Source of the DNA: Christensenellaceae bacterium
GTDB taxonomy: Bacteria > Bacillota > Clostridia > Christensenellales > Aristaeellaceae
Reading direction: 5' to 3'
Length of the DNA stretch: 64,000 nucleotides
NCBI GenBank assembly: GCA_012837835.1
Contig: DUQK01000037.1
Location: 1 to 64,000 of the forward strand
Below the pieces are notes generated by a model that was given only the letters and a program-made list of their open reading frames with translations, was not told the origin of the DNA and did not search any database. Shown piece by piece: positions 28,233 through 37,755 of this stretch (positions within the stretch are counted from its first letter, which is position 1; every line of letters begins with the position of its first letter). A program made the translations under genes and the position numbers.

Positions 28233-30173
28233 ATGGCACAGGAATATACATCGCAGGATATACAGGTACTGGAAGGTTTAGATGCTGTGCGCCTTCGCCC
28301 GGGTATGTACATAGGTACTACCGGCTCTAAAGGCATGCACCATCTATTATGGGAGATAGTTGACAACTCAATAGACGAGGCGAGCAACTCTTACGCAAGT
28401 GAAATATCCGTAACATTGCATAGCGACGGCTCTTGTAGCGTATGGGATAACGGCAGGGGCGTGCCGGTTGATATGCATCCGGAGCTTAAAGTACCCGGCA
28501 TACAGGTAATATATACACGCCTTCATGCAGGGGGTAAGTTCGGTCAGAATAACTATGAATATTCAGGCGGCCTGCATGGTGTAGGCGCTGCTGCTGTAAA
28601 CGCGCTTTCAAAGTGGATGGTGGTAGATAGCTTTAGGGACTGGGAACATCACCGTATGCGTTTTGAAACCGTAAAAGATAAAGATGGTAAACTGCACGCA
28701 GGTCAGGTAATAGGCGGTCTTGAAAAGGTAGGCAATACTAGAAAGCGTGGGACACTAGTGCGCTTTTTACCCGATCCTGCTGTTTTTGAAGATGTACGCT
28801 TTAATGAGGAGAATATTATAAGGCGCCTTAGGGAGCTGGCTTACCTTAATAAGGGTATAAATATAAGCTTTTTAGATGAGAGGGACAGTGCTAATAAATA
28901 CGAGGAAAGCTTTCAGTATGATGGGGGTATATCTGACTATGTTAAATATTTAAATTCAGATAGAACCATTCTTCATGATGAACCCATAGTATTATTCGGA
29001 GCCAAGGACGATATATTATGCGAAGCCGCGTTGCAGTATACTACGGAATACTCCGAAAACCTGTTTTCATATGTAAACTGCATACCTACAAGTGAAGGCG
29101 GTACACATGAAACAGGGTTTAAGGCAGCCCTTACAAAAGCTCTTAATGAGTATGCTAGGCGCATAGGTACGCTTAAAGAGAAGGACAATAACCTTTCAGG
29201 GGAGGACTTTAGAGAGGGTCTTACCTGTGTGCTTAATGTAAAGGTTAAAAGCCCGCAGTTTGAAGGACAGGTAAAAGGTAAGCTTGGAAACACTGAAGTG
29301 CGCCCTGCGATAGAAGCTATAATATCAAATGAGCTTAGCCTATTTTTAGAGCAGCTTAGTAATAGCGAACTTGCAAATACCATTGTGGAAAAATCCATAA
29401 AAGCCGCAAAAGTTAGGGAGGCAACACGCAAGGCAAGGGAAGTTGCACGCACCAAGAATGAAATCGAAGCAGCTCCCCTTGTAGGCAAGCTTTCAAGCTG
29501 TACCGGTAGAAAACCTGAAGAAAACGAACTGTTCATAGTTGAGGGAGATAGTGCAGGCGGTAGCGCAAAACAGGGGAGGGATAGGCGTTTCCAAGCCATA
29601 TTGCCGCTTCGAGGTAAACCGCTAAATGTAGAAAAGAAAAGGTTAGACCAAGTGTTGAACAACGAGGAATTTAGGTCAATAATAACCGCGCTTGGCACCA
29701 ATATAGACGAATCTTTTGATATAGATAATTTAAAATACCACAAGGTTATAATACTCTCAGACGCAGACCAAGATGGAGCGCATATACGCGCTATACTGCT
29801 CACTTTTTTCTTCCGCTATATGAAGGACTTAATACTAAACGGCAATGTATATATAGGAATGCCGCCTTTATATCTTGTTAAAACAGCGAACAAATCCCGC
29901 TATGTGTACGATGATAAAGAGCTTAACCGCATTACCTCAAAGCTTAAGAACTATACCTTGCAGCGTTATAAAGGTCTTGGTGAAATGAATCCTGAACAGC
30001 TTTGGGATACTACTATGAACCCTGAAAGCCGCAAGCTGCTTAGGGTAAGCATAGAGGACGCCGCAAGGGCGGATAGGCTTATTAGCGTACTAATGGGCGA
30101 TAAGGTTGAACCAAGGCGTAATTATATAAGCAAACACGCGAATTTCGATAGACCTGATAACTTTTTGAGCTAA
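28233..30173 (+). CDS. parE: Type IIA topoisomerase subunit B (ParE-like)
   Basis: ATPase subunit of a gyrase or topoisomerase IV, 646 residues. The GHKL ATPase domain shows EIVDNSIDEA, DNGRGVPVD and GGLHGVGAAAVNAL. The Toprim domain shows EGDSAGGSAKQGRDRRFQA and DADQDGAHIR. The QGRDRRFQA wording is closer to ParE than to GyrB (SGRDSRTQA), and the partner has a degenerate GyrA box, so topoisomerase IV is favoured. A second pair elsewhere in the genome would settle the name. ATG 28233 follows AAAGGAG. The subunit A gene starts 15 bp downstream. Confidence 0.88.
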   Translation: MAQEYTSQDIQVLEGLDAVRLRPGMYIGTTGSKGMHHLLWEIVDNSIDEASNSYASEISVTLHSDGSCSVWDNGRGVPVDMHPELKVPGIQVIYTRLHAGGKFGQNNYEYSGGLHGVGAAAVNALSKWMVVDSFRDWEHHRMRFETVKDKDGKLHAGQVIGGLEKVGNTRKRGTLVRFLPDPAVFEDVRFNEENIIRRLRELAYLNKGINISFLDERDSANKYEESFQYDGGISDYVKYLNSDRTILHDEPIVLFGAKDDILCEAALQYTTEYSENLFSYVNCIPTSEGGTHETGFKAALTKALNEYARRIGTLKEKDNNLSGEDFREGLTCVLNVKVKSPQFEGQVKGKLGNTEVRPAIEAIISNELSLFLEQLSNSELANTIVEKSIKAAKVREATRKAREVARTKNEIEAAPLVGKLSSCTGRKPEENELFIVEGDSAGGSAKQGRDRRFQAILPLRGKPLNVEKKRLDQVLNNEEFRSIITALGTNIDESFDIDNLKYHKVIILSDADQDGAHIRAILLTFFFRYMKDLILNGNVYIGMPPLYLVKTANKSRYVYDDKELNRITSKLKNYTLQRYKGLGEMNPEQLWDTTMNPESRKLLRVSIEDAARADRLISVLMGDKVEPRRNYISKHANFDRPDNFLS

Positions 30174-30188
30174 ACTTGAGGTGAATAA

Positions 30189-32627
30189 ATGACCGATATA
30201 GAAAAGAACGAAGACATTATAATAGCCCCACTTGAGGAAGTACTCCATAACAGCATGATGCCCTATGCGGAGTATGTAATAATGGAGCGAGCTCTGCCAA
30301 GGGTTGAGGACGGCTTAAAACCCGTACAAAGAAGAATACTCTATACCATGCAGGAGCTTGGAATAACTCCCGATAAACCTCATAGGAAATGCGCGCGCAT
30401 TGTGGGCGATTGTTTAGGTAAATATCATCCTCATGGAGATAGTTCCGTGTACGATGCGCTTGTGCGACTGGCTCAGCCCTTTTCTCTTAGGAATACTTTG
30501 GTTGACGGGCATGGAAACTTTGGCTCAATAGACGGCGACAGCGCCGCTGCTATGCGCTACACTGAAGCTAGAATGACCCCCCTTGCCCTTGAAATGCTTA
30601 GGGACTTAAATAAGGATACGGTACCATTCAGGCTCAATTTTGACGATACATTAAAAGAGCCGGATCTTCTTCCCTCAAGGTTCCCAAATGTTCTGGTAAA
30701 TGGCGCTTCCGGTATTGCGGTAGGGCTGGCTACTAATATCCCTACCCATAACTTAAGGGAAACTATAAACGCCTGCATATACTATATGGAAAACCCTACT
30801 GCTACACTTGATGAAATAATGGAGATATTGCCGGCGCCCGATTTTCCAACAGGCGGACAACTTCTTGATACTCCCGAAATAAGAGAGGCATATGAAACCG
30901 GTAGAGGTAAGCTCACTCTAAGGGCGAAAGTACATGTAGAAAAAGGCAGAGCTGGTAGACACCTTCTTTGCATAACAGAAATACCTTACCAAGTGAACAA
31001 GGCACAAATGCTTGAGAAAATACTAAAGCTTTCAAGCGAAAAAAAGGCTGCACTCGGCTCAATATATGATATACGGGATGAATCAGACCGAACGGGCTTA
31101 AGGGCGGTTGTGGAGCTTAAAAAAGATGCGGACCCGCTGCTTGTGCTTGGCTATCTATACAAATATAGCGATTTACAGGTAACATTCGGTGTAAACATGG
31201 TTATGATAGCTGAAGGAAAACCCCAACAGCTAGGTTTGATAGAAGTTATTGAGCACTATATAGCGCATCAAAAAAATGTAGTAACAAAGCGTACCCAGTT
31301 TGACCTTGAACAGGCAAAGTCAAGGGCGCATATACTTGAAGGGCTTATAAGAGCGGTGGATAATCTGGACGAGGTAATAGCCCTTATACGCAGTTCTAAA
31401 AACGGCAAGGAAGCAAAAGAGCGTCTAATAGAACGTTTTGCCTTTACGGCAGTTCAGGCTCAGGCAATACTTGATTTAAGGCTTCAAAGGCTTACCGGTC
31501 TTGAAATACTTGAACTTAGAAAAGAGTACGAGCAAATACTTGTAAAAATAAAGGAGCTTGAGCTTATACTTAAAAGCGAGAGGAAACTCATTTCCGTTAT
31601 CAAGAAAGAGATGAAGGCAATAGCCGATGAATTTGGCGATGATAGGCGTACCGAAATAGTAAAGGAAAACAAGAAGCTCAAAGCGCAGGTAGAGCTTGAT
31701 GAAATACCCGTGCCTGAGCAGACTGTAGTAATAATTACGTACAACTGGCAGCTTAGGCGTATGTTGCCCAAGGCATTTGAAAAAATAGCGTCCCCCGAAA
31801 ATGCGCAGGAGCTTGTTCGCTATACATTCCGTGCCATGACTGACGAATACCTATATATATTTACAAATATGGGCAACTGCTTTAGGCTTTTAGTAGAACA
31901 GATAGAGGAGAGCAATAAACCTAAAGATAGGGGCATTTCAATAGGCGGTCTTATTGCAGGTTTAGACGAGGGAGAAATACCTGTAAGCATATTCTGTACC
32001 CCCGCTGAAGATATAGAGCATATGCCGGACCTTTTATTCTTTACAAAGAAGGGTTATATAAAACGCAGTATTGCTAAGGAATATGATATAAATCGCAGCA
32101 AGTTTATTGCCATTAAACTTGGTAAGGGCGATGAACTTATTAGCGTAAGCAATATGCAGGATGATAAGGATGTAATAGTGCTTACTAGAAAAGCTATGCT
32201 TATACGCTTCCCTCAAGATGAAGTTCCCTCAACCGGCAGGGCGACAAGGGGCGTTGCTGCTATTAAACTAAATACGGAAGACAGCCTTTGCTTCGGCGCT
32301 ATGTTTGGAGAAGGTGATGAACTCATACTAGTTTCCGAGCGCGGCTATGCAAAACGTATAATGTCTAGCTTTATAGATGTACAGCATAGAGCGGGTAAGG
32401 GTTCCCGTGCTTTTGCTTTTTACAAAAACGCATCAAACGGCTCATACATTGCAGCGCAAGGGGTTATATCCTCCCAAAGTATAGTTACGCTTTTACAGAC
32501 GCAGGATAATATGACGCCAATATCTAGCGATGAAATAGCCTACCAAGCCTTGCCCGATAGGGGGCGGAATATAACAATGGCGCTTATGGATAATGTGGTG
32601 TGCGATATGTTTATAGAGGGCAATTGA
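30189..32627 (+). CDS. parC: Type IIA topoisomerase subunit A (ParC-like)
   Basis: DNA-cleaving subunit, 812 residues. The breakage-reunion domain has [18 protein letters not shown], the quinolone-determining [16 protein letters not shown] with the susceptible-type Ser and Asp, and the catalytic Tyr in [11 protein letters not shown]. The C-terminal beta-pinwheel follows from about residue 500. The GyrA box, normally QRRGGKG, reads QHRAGKG, suggesting weak DNA wrapping and hence a decatenase (topoisomerase IV) role. It forms an operon with the B subunit. GyrA remains possible if this genome has only one pair. Confidence 0.88.
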   Translation: MTDIEKNEDIIIAPLEEVLHNSMMPYAEYVIMERALPRVEDGLKPVQRRILYTMQELGITPDKPHRKCARIVGDCLGKYHPHGDSSVYDALVRLAQPFSLRNTLVDGHGNFGSIDGDSAAAMRYTEARMTPLALEMLRDLNKDTVPFRLNFDDTLKEPDLLPSRFPNVLVNGASGIAVGLATNIPTHNLRETINACIYYMENPTATLDEIMEILPAPDFPTGGQLLDTPEIREAYETGRGKLTLRAKVHVEKGRAGRHLLCITEIPYQVNKAQMLEKILKLSSEKKAALGSIYDIRDESDRTGLRAVVELKKDADPLLVLGYLYKYSDLQVTFGVNMVMIAEGKPQQLGLIEVIEHYIAHQKNVVTKRTQFDLEQAKSRAHILEGLIRAVDNLDEVIALIRSSKNGKEAKERLIERFAFTAVQAQAILDLRLQRLTGLEILELRKEYEQILVKIKELELILKSERKLISVIKKEMKAIADEFGDDRRTEIVKENKKLKAQVELDEIPVPEQTVVIITYNWQLRRMLPKAFEKIASPENAQELVRYTFRAMTDEYLYIFTNMGNCFRLLVEQIEESNKPKDRGISIGGLIAGLDEGEIPVSIFCTPAEDIEHMPDLLFFTKKGYIKRSIAKEYDINRSKFIAIKLGKGDELISVSNMQDDKDVIVLTRKAMLIRFPQDEVPSTGRATRGVAAIKLNTEDSLCFGAMFGEGDELILVSERGYAKRIMSSFIDVQHRAGKGSRAFAFYKNASNGSYIAAQGVISSQSIVTLLQTQDNMTPISSDEIAYQALPDRGRNITMALMDNVVCDMFIEGN

Positions 32628-32652
32628 CAAATACTCCTTCTGCATCTAAAAT
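32624..32652 (+). promoter_or_regulatory. Promoter of yybS-rplI-dnaB
   Basis: TTGACA (32624-32629) overlaps the parC stop codon; TAAAAT (32647-32652) follows after 17 bp. Confidence 0.65.
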
Positions 32653-32679
32653 TAATAAAAGCAGCAAGGAAGGAGCGGC

Positions 32680-33768
32680 ATGATAATAAAGGTTAAAAAT
32701 ATAAAAGCAAGCCTTGTGATAGCGTTAATCATGTTGGCGCTTTCTTCGCTTGTGGTGATTTCGCCTTTTGCAACGCTTCAGTTTGCGCTATTTGCTTTTA
32801 TAATATTTCCGCCAATATTGCTTATTGCAGCTGCAGTAGGTGGGGAGATTACGGCGCTTTTTGGGTTTATAGTGTTGTTTATATCAGGGCTTATAAAAAC
32901 TGATATGGCATTTGCACTACCCCTTAGCCTATTTCAGATACCAATGCTAGTTGTGTGGATTTTTTGCCTTTACAAGAAAGCTCAGTATAGTAGAGCAATA
33001 AGCATGGTGTTTGCTAGCTATATTTGTTCTGTGCTCATGCTATTTGTTTATGCAAGATTAATAAACACCGGTTTTTCTGCGAGCAATCTTGCACAAAGCA
33101 GCATAGAAACGCTTGATGCGCAGCCGCAAAGGGATGTGCTGCTGTATGCCCTTACAAATGCAGGTCTATTATCACTTGATGCATTGCCCCAAGGCGTACC
33201 TATATTTGACGACAGTATGGCGGGCGTAGTGCTTATGCCACACGCTAGGAAAGAGCTTTTCTCCCAGCTTTTAATCAGGCTTGAAGTGCTTTTTAGGGCG
33301 CTTCCTACCACGCTTTTAACGGGCGAAAGCATTATGCTTGCAAATTGCGGAACTGCATTAGCTTTACACATAGGCAGAAGATATGATAACAGCCTAAAAG
33401 AAGGAGATTTTCAGCTTCCCGGTATGATGAGCTTTACAAAATGGACATTGAGCCCTACTTTAAAAAAGGCAATGGGAGTGTTATTTATTGGTTTTTTAAT
33501 AAGTCTATTTGTGCCAAGGGGCAAACTATATACCGCAGGTAAAATGATGTATACTGTACTCGGCACTCTGCTATCCATACAGGGTTTAAGCCTTGTTGCA
33601 TTTTTTGTTTCTAATTTTGCAAAGCGTTTTTATTTAAAGCTTTTATTGATGTTGTTGCTATATTTAATATTTACCAACAGCCTTGCATGGATAGGTCTGT
33701 TTGATTTAATTTTTAAATTCCGTTCTCGTAGAAAACCAAGTAATTATAATAGACAGGAGGAACTATAA
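32680..33768 (+). CDS. YybS-like membrane protein (DUF2232)
   Basis: Integral membrane protein of 362 residues with about eight hydrophobic helices and a basic C-terminal tail. The assignment to the YybS/DUF2232 family rests on the topology and on its position directly before rplI and dnaB, as in Bacillus. In Bacillus the c-di-AMP phosphodiesterase gene gdpP lies between yybS and rplI; here it is absent. Biochemical function is not known for the family. The ATG follows AAGGAGC. The stop overlaps the rplI start by one base (TAATG). Confidence 0.7.
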   Translation: MIIKVKNIKASLVIALIMLALSSLVVISPFATLQFALFAFIIFPPILLIAAAVGGEITALFGFIVLFISGLIKTDMAFALPLSLFQIPMLVVWIFCLYKKAQYSRAISMVFASYICSVLMLFVYARLINTGFSASNLAQSSIETLDAQPQRDVLLYALTNAGLLSLDALPQGVPIFDDSMAGVVLMPHARKELFSQLLIRLEVLFRALPTTLLTGESIMLANCGTALALHIGRRYDNSLKEGDFQLPGMMSFTKWTLSPTLKKAMGVLFIGFLISLFVPRGKLYTAGKMMYTVLGTLLSIQGLSLVAFFVSNFAKRFYLKLLLMLLLYLIFTNSLAWIGLFDLIFKFRSRRKPSNYNRQEEL

Positions 33769-34217
33769 TGAAAGTTATCTTATTACAGGATGTGCCCGGT
33801 ACAGGTAAAAAAGGCGAGATATTAAATGTATCCGATGGCTATGCGCGCAACTTTCTTTTTCCGCGCAAATGGGCAATGCAGGCGACCGATAAAGCAGTTA
33901 AAGAGGTAGAGCGCCGCAAGGAAATAGAAAGACGCAATGAAGCTGAAAAACTTAAAGAAGCGCAGGATCTTGCCAATACCCTTGAAGGCAAGACTGTAGT
34001 TGTAAATTCAAAGGCGGGGGAAGGCGGTAAGCTATATGGTAGTGTAACAGCACAAGAAGTGGCTGATGCTTTAAAGCGCTATTTCGCCATAGATATAGAC
34101 AAGCGGAAGATAGACCTTAAAGAATCCGTCCGTCAGCTTGGCGAAAGCAAGCTAGAAGTAAAGTTGCACCCTGGCGTATCGGCTAATATGATATTAAAAG
34201 TGGTAGAAGATAAGTAA
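33768..34217 (+). CDS. rplI: 50S ribosomal protein L9
   Basis: Ribosomal large-subunit protein of 149 residues. The N-terminal domain has the L9 signature region [20 protein letters not shown], followed by the long connecting helix rich in Glu/Lys/Arg and the C-terminal rRNA-binding domain. The length is normal. The start follows GGAGGAACTATA. It overlaps the yybS stop by one base and dnaB begins 3 bp after its stop, the conserved arrangement. Confidence 0.97.
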   Translation: MKVILLQDVPGTGKKGEILNVSDGYARNFLFPRKWAMQATDKAVKEVERRKEIERRNEAEKLKEAQDLANTLEGKTVVVNSKAGEGGKLYGSVTAQEVADALKRYFAIDIDKRKIDLKESVRQLGESKLEVKLHPGVSANMILKVVEDK

Positions 34218-34220
34218 AAT

Positions 34221-35576
34221 ATGTCTAACTTTTCTCCTCTGGATGTGCAGACGCCTCCAAATAGTCAAGAAGCGGAAAAATCAGTTCTGGGCGCACTGAT
34301 GCAGGATTCAAACGCACTTTCTGAAGCGCTGGAACTGCTTGATAGCGAGGATTTTTATAATCCCCGCCATATTGCAATATACGAAGCAATGGTTTCGCTT
34401 AATAATCAGACAAGGGCGGTAGACATTGTAACCATGGATGCTGAGCTTTCCCGAACAGGCAAACTAGATGGGGTGGGCGGGGTAAGCTATCTTGTTGAGC
34501 TTGTGCGCTATGTGCCTACCACCGTACATCTAAGGCATTATATTAATATAGTCCTTGAAAAATCCACGCTAAGGAAGCTTATAAATGCATCAAATGAGAT
34601 AAGCCGAAACTGCTATCAGCAGCAGATGGATTTGCAAGACATACTTATCCATGCCGAAAAATCCATATTTGATATAGTAATGCGCCGCACCGGCAGCCAA
34701 AGGCTTATACACATATCTGAGGTGATGAAGCAAAGCTATAAGACAATGGAGGAAATCGCCTTAAACAAAGGCGCGCTCCTTGGGGTGCCTACAGGTTTTA
34801 CACTTATTGATGATTTGCTTACCGGTATGCATCCGGGTGAATTTTTGCTGATTGGCGCAAGACCCAGTATGGGTAAGACTAGTTTTGCTATTAATATTGC
34901 GACCCATGCTGCGCTTAAAGGTTTCACTACTGCTATATTCAGCCTTGAAATGCCGAGTGAACATATAGCTACTCGTATATTATGTTGTGAGGCAAGGGTT
35001 AATATGCAAAAAGCCAGAAACGGTACGCTTACATCTGAGGAGTGGAGTAAGCTTGCTATGGCAATAGCGCCTCTTGCCAAGGCGCCGCTCTATTTAGATG
35101 ACACCTCTTCGCTTACACCTACACAGCTTAGGAGCCGCAGCCGTAGTCTTATGATGGAAAAGGGCAGACTGGATCTTATAGTAATTGACTATCTACAGCT
35201 TATGAGTACGGATACGCGGGCTGAAAATCGTCAGCTTGAAGTAAGTGAAATATCAAGGAAATTAAAAGCTATTGCGCTTGAACTTAAAGTACCCGTACTT
35301 GCCTGCGCTCAGCTATCCCGTGCAAATGTGCAGCGCGCTGTTAAGCGACCCATGCTGTCAGACCTTAGGGATTCCGGTTCAATAGAGCAGGACGCTGATG
35401 TTGTAATGTTTTTACATAGAGAGAGCTATTACAAAGAAGACAGCTCGGATACAAACATTGCAGAAGTAATAATAGCCAAGCAGAGGAACGGTCCTCTCGG
35501 AACTGTAAAACTCTATTGGCATGATGAATATACACTATTTGAAGATCTACTTTACGAAGACACAAGGAGCGAATAA
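34221..35576 (+). CDS. dnaB: Replicative DNA helicase DnaB (DnaC in Bacillus)
   Basis: Hexameric replication-fork helicase, 451 residues. The N-terminal DnaB domain (about 10-115) begins with PPNSQEAEKSVLGALMQD. The RecA-like helicase domain has Walker A GARPSMGKTSF, Walker B LIVIDYLQLM and the SDLRDSGSIEQDADVVMF segment. No intein is present. It is coupled to rplI, with 3 bp between the genes, and is followed after 1 bp by yhaM. Translation probably relies on coupling, since no strong ribosome site lies before its ATG. Confidence 0.97.
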   Translation: MSNFSPLDVQTPPNSQEAEKSVLGALMQDSNALSEALELLDSEDFYNPRHIAIYEAMVSLNNQTRAVDIVTMDAELSRTGKLDGVGGVSYLVELVRYVPTTVHLRHYINIVLEKSTLRKLINASNEISRNCYQQQMDLQDILIHAEKSIFDIVMRRTGSQRLIHISEVMKQSYKTMEEIALNKGALLGVPTGFTLIDDLLTGMHPGEFLLIGARPSMGKTSFAINIATHAALKGFTTAIFSLEMPSEHIATRILCCEARVNMQKARNGTLTSEEWSKLAMAIAPLAKAPLYLDDTSSLTPTQLRSRSRSLMMEKGRLDLIVIDYLQLMSTDTRAENRQLEVSEISRKLKAIALELKVPVLACAQLSRANVQRAVKRPMLSDLRDSGSIEQDADVVMFLHRESYYKEDSSDTNIAEVIIAKQRNGPLGTVKLYWHDEYTLFEDLLYEDTRSE

Positions 35577-35577
35577 G

Positions 35578-36534
35578 ATGCAATCTCAGAACAAGGTTTC
35601 AAAACTTCAGAAAGACGACAGGTTTGAAGGTTTTTTGCTTGTAAGAAGTGCAAGCAATAGAGTTGGTTCAACCGGAAGCCCATACCTTGATATGATGCTT
35701 GCAGATAACTCCTGTGATATAAATGCTAAAGTGTGGAACACAGCAGAAACTGCACCTGAAAGCGGCAGCGTTATAAAGCTGCGCGCCGGAGTTACGGAGT
35801 TTAACGGTAGACTTCAATTAAGGGTAGAGAAATTCAGGCTCGTTACCGAGGAAGATGAGGTTGACTTATCCCTATTAGTGCCTTGTGCCCCTGAAAAGCC
35901 GGAAGTAATGCTAAAACAGGTGTATGACACTATAGAAACTATGCAAAATGATGTACTAAAAAAAATTGTGCATAGCATTATAAAGCAGCATGAGGATAAG
36001 CTGATATATTATCCTGCTGCGCAGAGCCTGCATCATGCAGAGCGTTCTGGTTTACTTAACCATATAACCAGTATGTTAAATGTGGCTAAGTCCATAGTTC
36101 CCTGCTATCCATTTTTCGATGAAGACCTTCTTTATGCAGGCGTAATACTGCACGATATAGCTAAAATATTAGAGCTTAAAGCCGATAATTTCGGCAATGT
36201 GAGCGACTATACTAAAGATGGCTTGCTGCTTGGACATTTAGTAAGGGGAGTAAGTCTAATAAGGGATACCGCAAGGCAATTAAATATCCCGGAGGATGAT
36301 GAATATACACTCCTTCTTGAGCATATGATACTTAGCCACCACGGAATAGCAGAATATGGCAGTACACGTCCTCCTATGTTTCCGGAGGCGGAAATGCTGC
36401 ATCTTATAGACGTAATGGACGCCCGCATGAATGAAATGCAAGGCGTACTTGAGCGTACTCCAAGGGGTATATTCAGTGAGAGGATTTGGTCCTTGGATAG
36501 GCGCATATATCACCCTAATTATACAGAGAAATAG
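35578..36534 (+). CDS. 3'-5' exoribonuclease YhaM family (OB fold plus HD domain)
   Basis: Cytoplasmic nuclease of 318 residues. The N-terminal OB-fold (about 15-105, DRFEGFLLV to ADNSCDINAKVW) is followed by an HD domain with LHHAERSGLLNHI, ILHDIAKILEL and ILSHHGIAEYGS supplying the metal ligands. This order matches YhaM of Bacillus/Staphylococcus. ATG 35578 follows AAGGAGCG; the longer upstream frame runs through dnaB. It is likely cotranscribed with dnaB and the MFS gene. Confidence 0.88.
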   Translation: MQSQNKVSKLQKDDRFEGFLLVRSASNRVGSTGSPYLDMMLADNSCDINAKVWNTAETAPESGSVIKLRAGVTEFNGRLQLRVEKFRLVTEEDEVDLSLLVPCAPEKPEVMLKQVYDTIETMQNDVLKKIVHSIIKQHEDKLIYYPAAQSLHHAERSGLLNHITSMLNVAKSIVPCYPFFDEDLLYAGVILHDIAKILELKADNFGNVSDYTKDGLLLGHLVRGVSLIRDTARQLNIPEDDEYTLLLEHMILSHHGIAEYGSTRPPMFPEAEMLHLIDVMDARMNEMQGVLERTPRGIFSERIWSLDRRIYHPNYTEK

Positions 36535-36537
36535 TAT

Positions 36538-37755
36538 ATGAAGAAAAGCAAAAAGCTTTTATTTCGTATAGAGTTAAATTATGCCTTTGTACAGTCGGGT
36601 TTCTGGTTGGCGCACCTTGCACTCCAAGGTTTTTCTGCAGTATTCCTTGCCTACAAGGGTTTTTCAAATACTCAAATAGGTGTAACCAATTCGGTAATGA
36701 GTGTGCTTTCTATATGTTTTCAGCTGGTAGTATCTTCTTTTTCTGATTATAGAAGCGATATTCCCATAAAAAAGATTATGGCAAGTCTTATGCTCTGCTC
36801 CATGATAGCAAGTGCAATGCTTATTAAATTGCCACTTTCCATACTGCTTGTTGCAATTGTATATACTATAGGCGGAGGAATACACAATACAAACAGTGCG
36901 CTGATAAATGCCCAGATTATGCAATATGTAAATGTAGGTTTAGATGTAAATTACGGCTGGCCAAGGGGAGTAGGTTCCATGGCATATGCAATTGCAGCAT
37001 TTATACTAGGTACCCAGCTTGATAAGCATTCTCCTTCTATCCTCATGCCGCTTTATATTTTGCTTATATTACTAACTATTATTGCTTGTCTTCTTATGCC
37101 TAATGTGTCTTCGGTTGCAAGTAAAAGCGCGGCGCTGTATGTGCAGGAGAAGAACAGCGGTCGTACTACATATTTACAGATACTTAAAGGGAATAGAACA
37201 CTGTTTTGCTTCCTGTTTGCCAGTGTACTTCTATATGTGGGGCAGACGCCTAATATGCTTTTCTTGGTAAAGGTGGTTAACAGCCTTGGTGGCGGCTCAA
37301 AGGAACTTGGCATATGTATGCTTATACAATCCGGAGTGGAAATGCCTGCGATGTTTGTGGCGCCGGCGCTCCTTAAAAAGTATAAGGCAAGGCGGCTTCT
37401 TCTGCTTTCTTTTATTGCCTATGCAGTGAAGATGTTAATTATTGCCATGTCAAACAGCATGAGTACAATATATATTGCCATGTTCCTAAGCCTACTTTGC
37501 TATGGTCTTTACGGCGTTAGTGCATCTTACTTTGCAAATGACATAGTTGCTCAAGGAGAGAAGGTAAGGGCGCAAGGTCTAGTTTCCCTTGCCAGCTACC
37601 TTGGCGCAATTATAGGTAATCTAATAGCAGGTGTGCTTATTGACGGTATAGGAATAAATGCACTGCTGCATGTAAGCTGGGTAGTGCTTACATTTGCAGC
37701 AGCAATAATGTTTATTTGCGCTAGGCTAGATAAGAAAACGGCTTTAAAACTATAA
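36538..37755 (+). CDS. MFS transporter
   Basis: Membrane transporter of 405 residues with about twelve helices. The first segment QSGFWLAHLALQGFSAVFLAYKGFSNTQIG is like the MFS_1_like/PPP group (nucleoside or sugar symporter-like). A cytoplasmic loop carries VQEKNSGRTTYLQILKG between the two halves. Substrate cannot be inferred; it shares an operon with yhaM by proximity (3 bp) only. The gene overlaps thrS tail to tail by 6 bp. Confidence 0.82.
   Translation: MKKSKKLLFRIELNYAFVQSGFWLAHLALQGFSAVFLAYKGFSNTQIGVTNSVMSVLSICFQLVVSSFSDYRSDIPIKKIMASLMLCSMIASAMLIKLPLSILLVAIVYTIGGGIHNTNSALINAQIMQYVNVGLDVNYGWPRGVGSMAYAIAAFILGTQLDKHSPSILMPLYILLILLTIIACLLMPNVSSVASKSAALYVQEKNSGRTTYLQILKGNRTLFCFLFASVLLYVGQTPNMLFLVKVVNSLGGGSKELGICMLIQSGVEMPAMFVAPALLKKYKARRLLLLSFIAYAVKMLIIAMSNSMSTIYIAMFLSLLCYGLYGVSASYFANDIVAQGEKVRAQGLVSLASYLGAIIGNLIAGVLIDGIGINALLHVSWVVLTFAAAIMFICARLDKKTALKL

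Noticed and set aside
28973..29803. 276-codon open frame on the minus strand inside parE
   Set aside because: It is antisense to well-conserved Toprim and transducer sequence, has Ser/Leu-rich shadow composition and no ribosome site.
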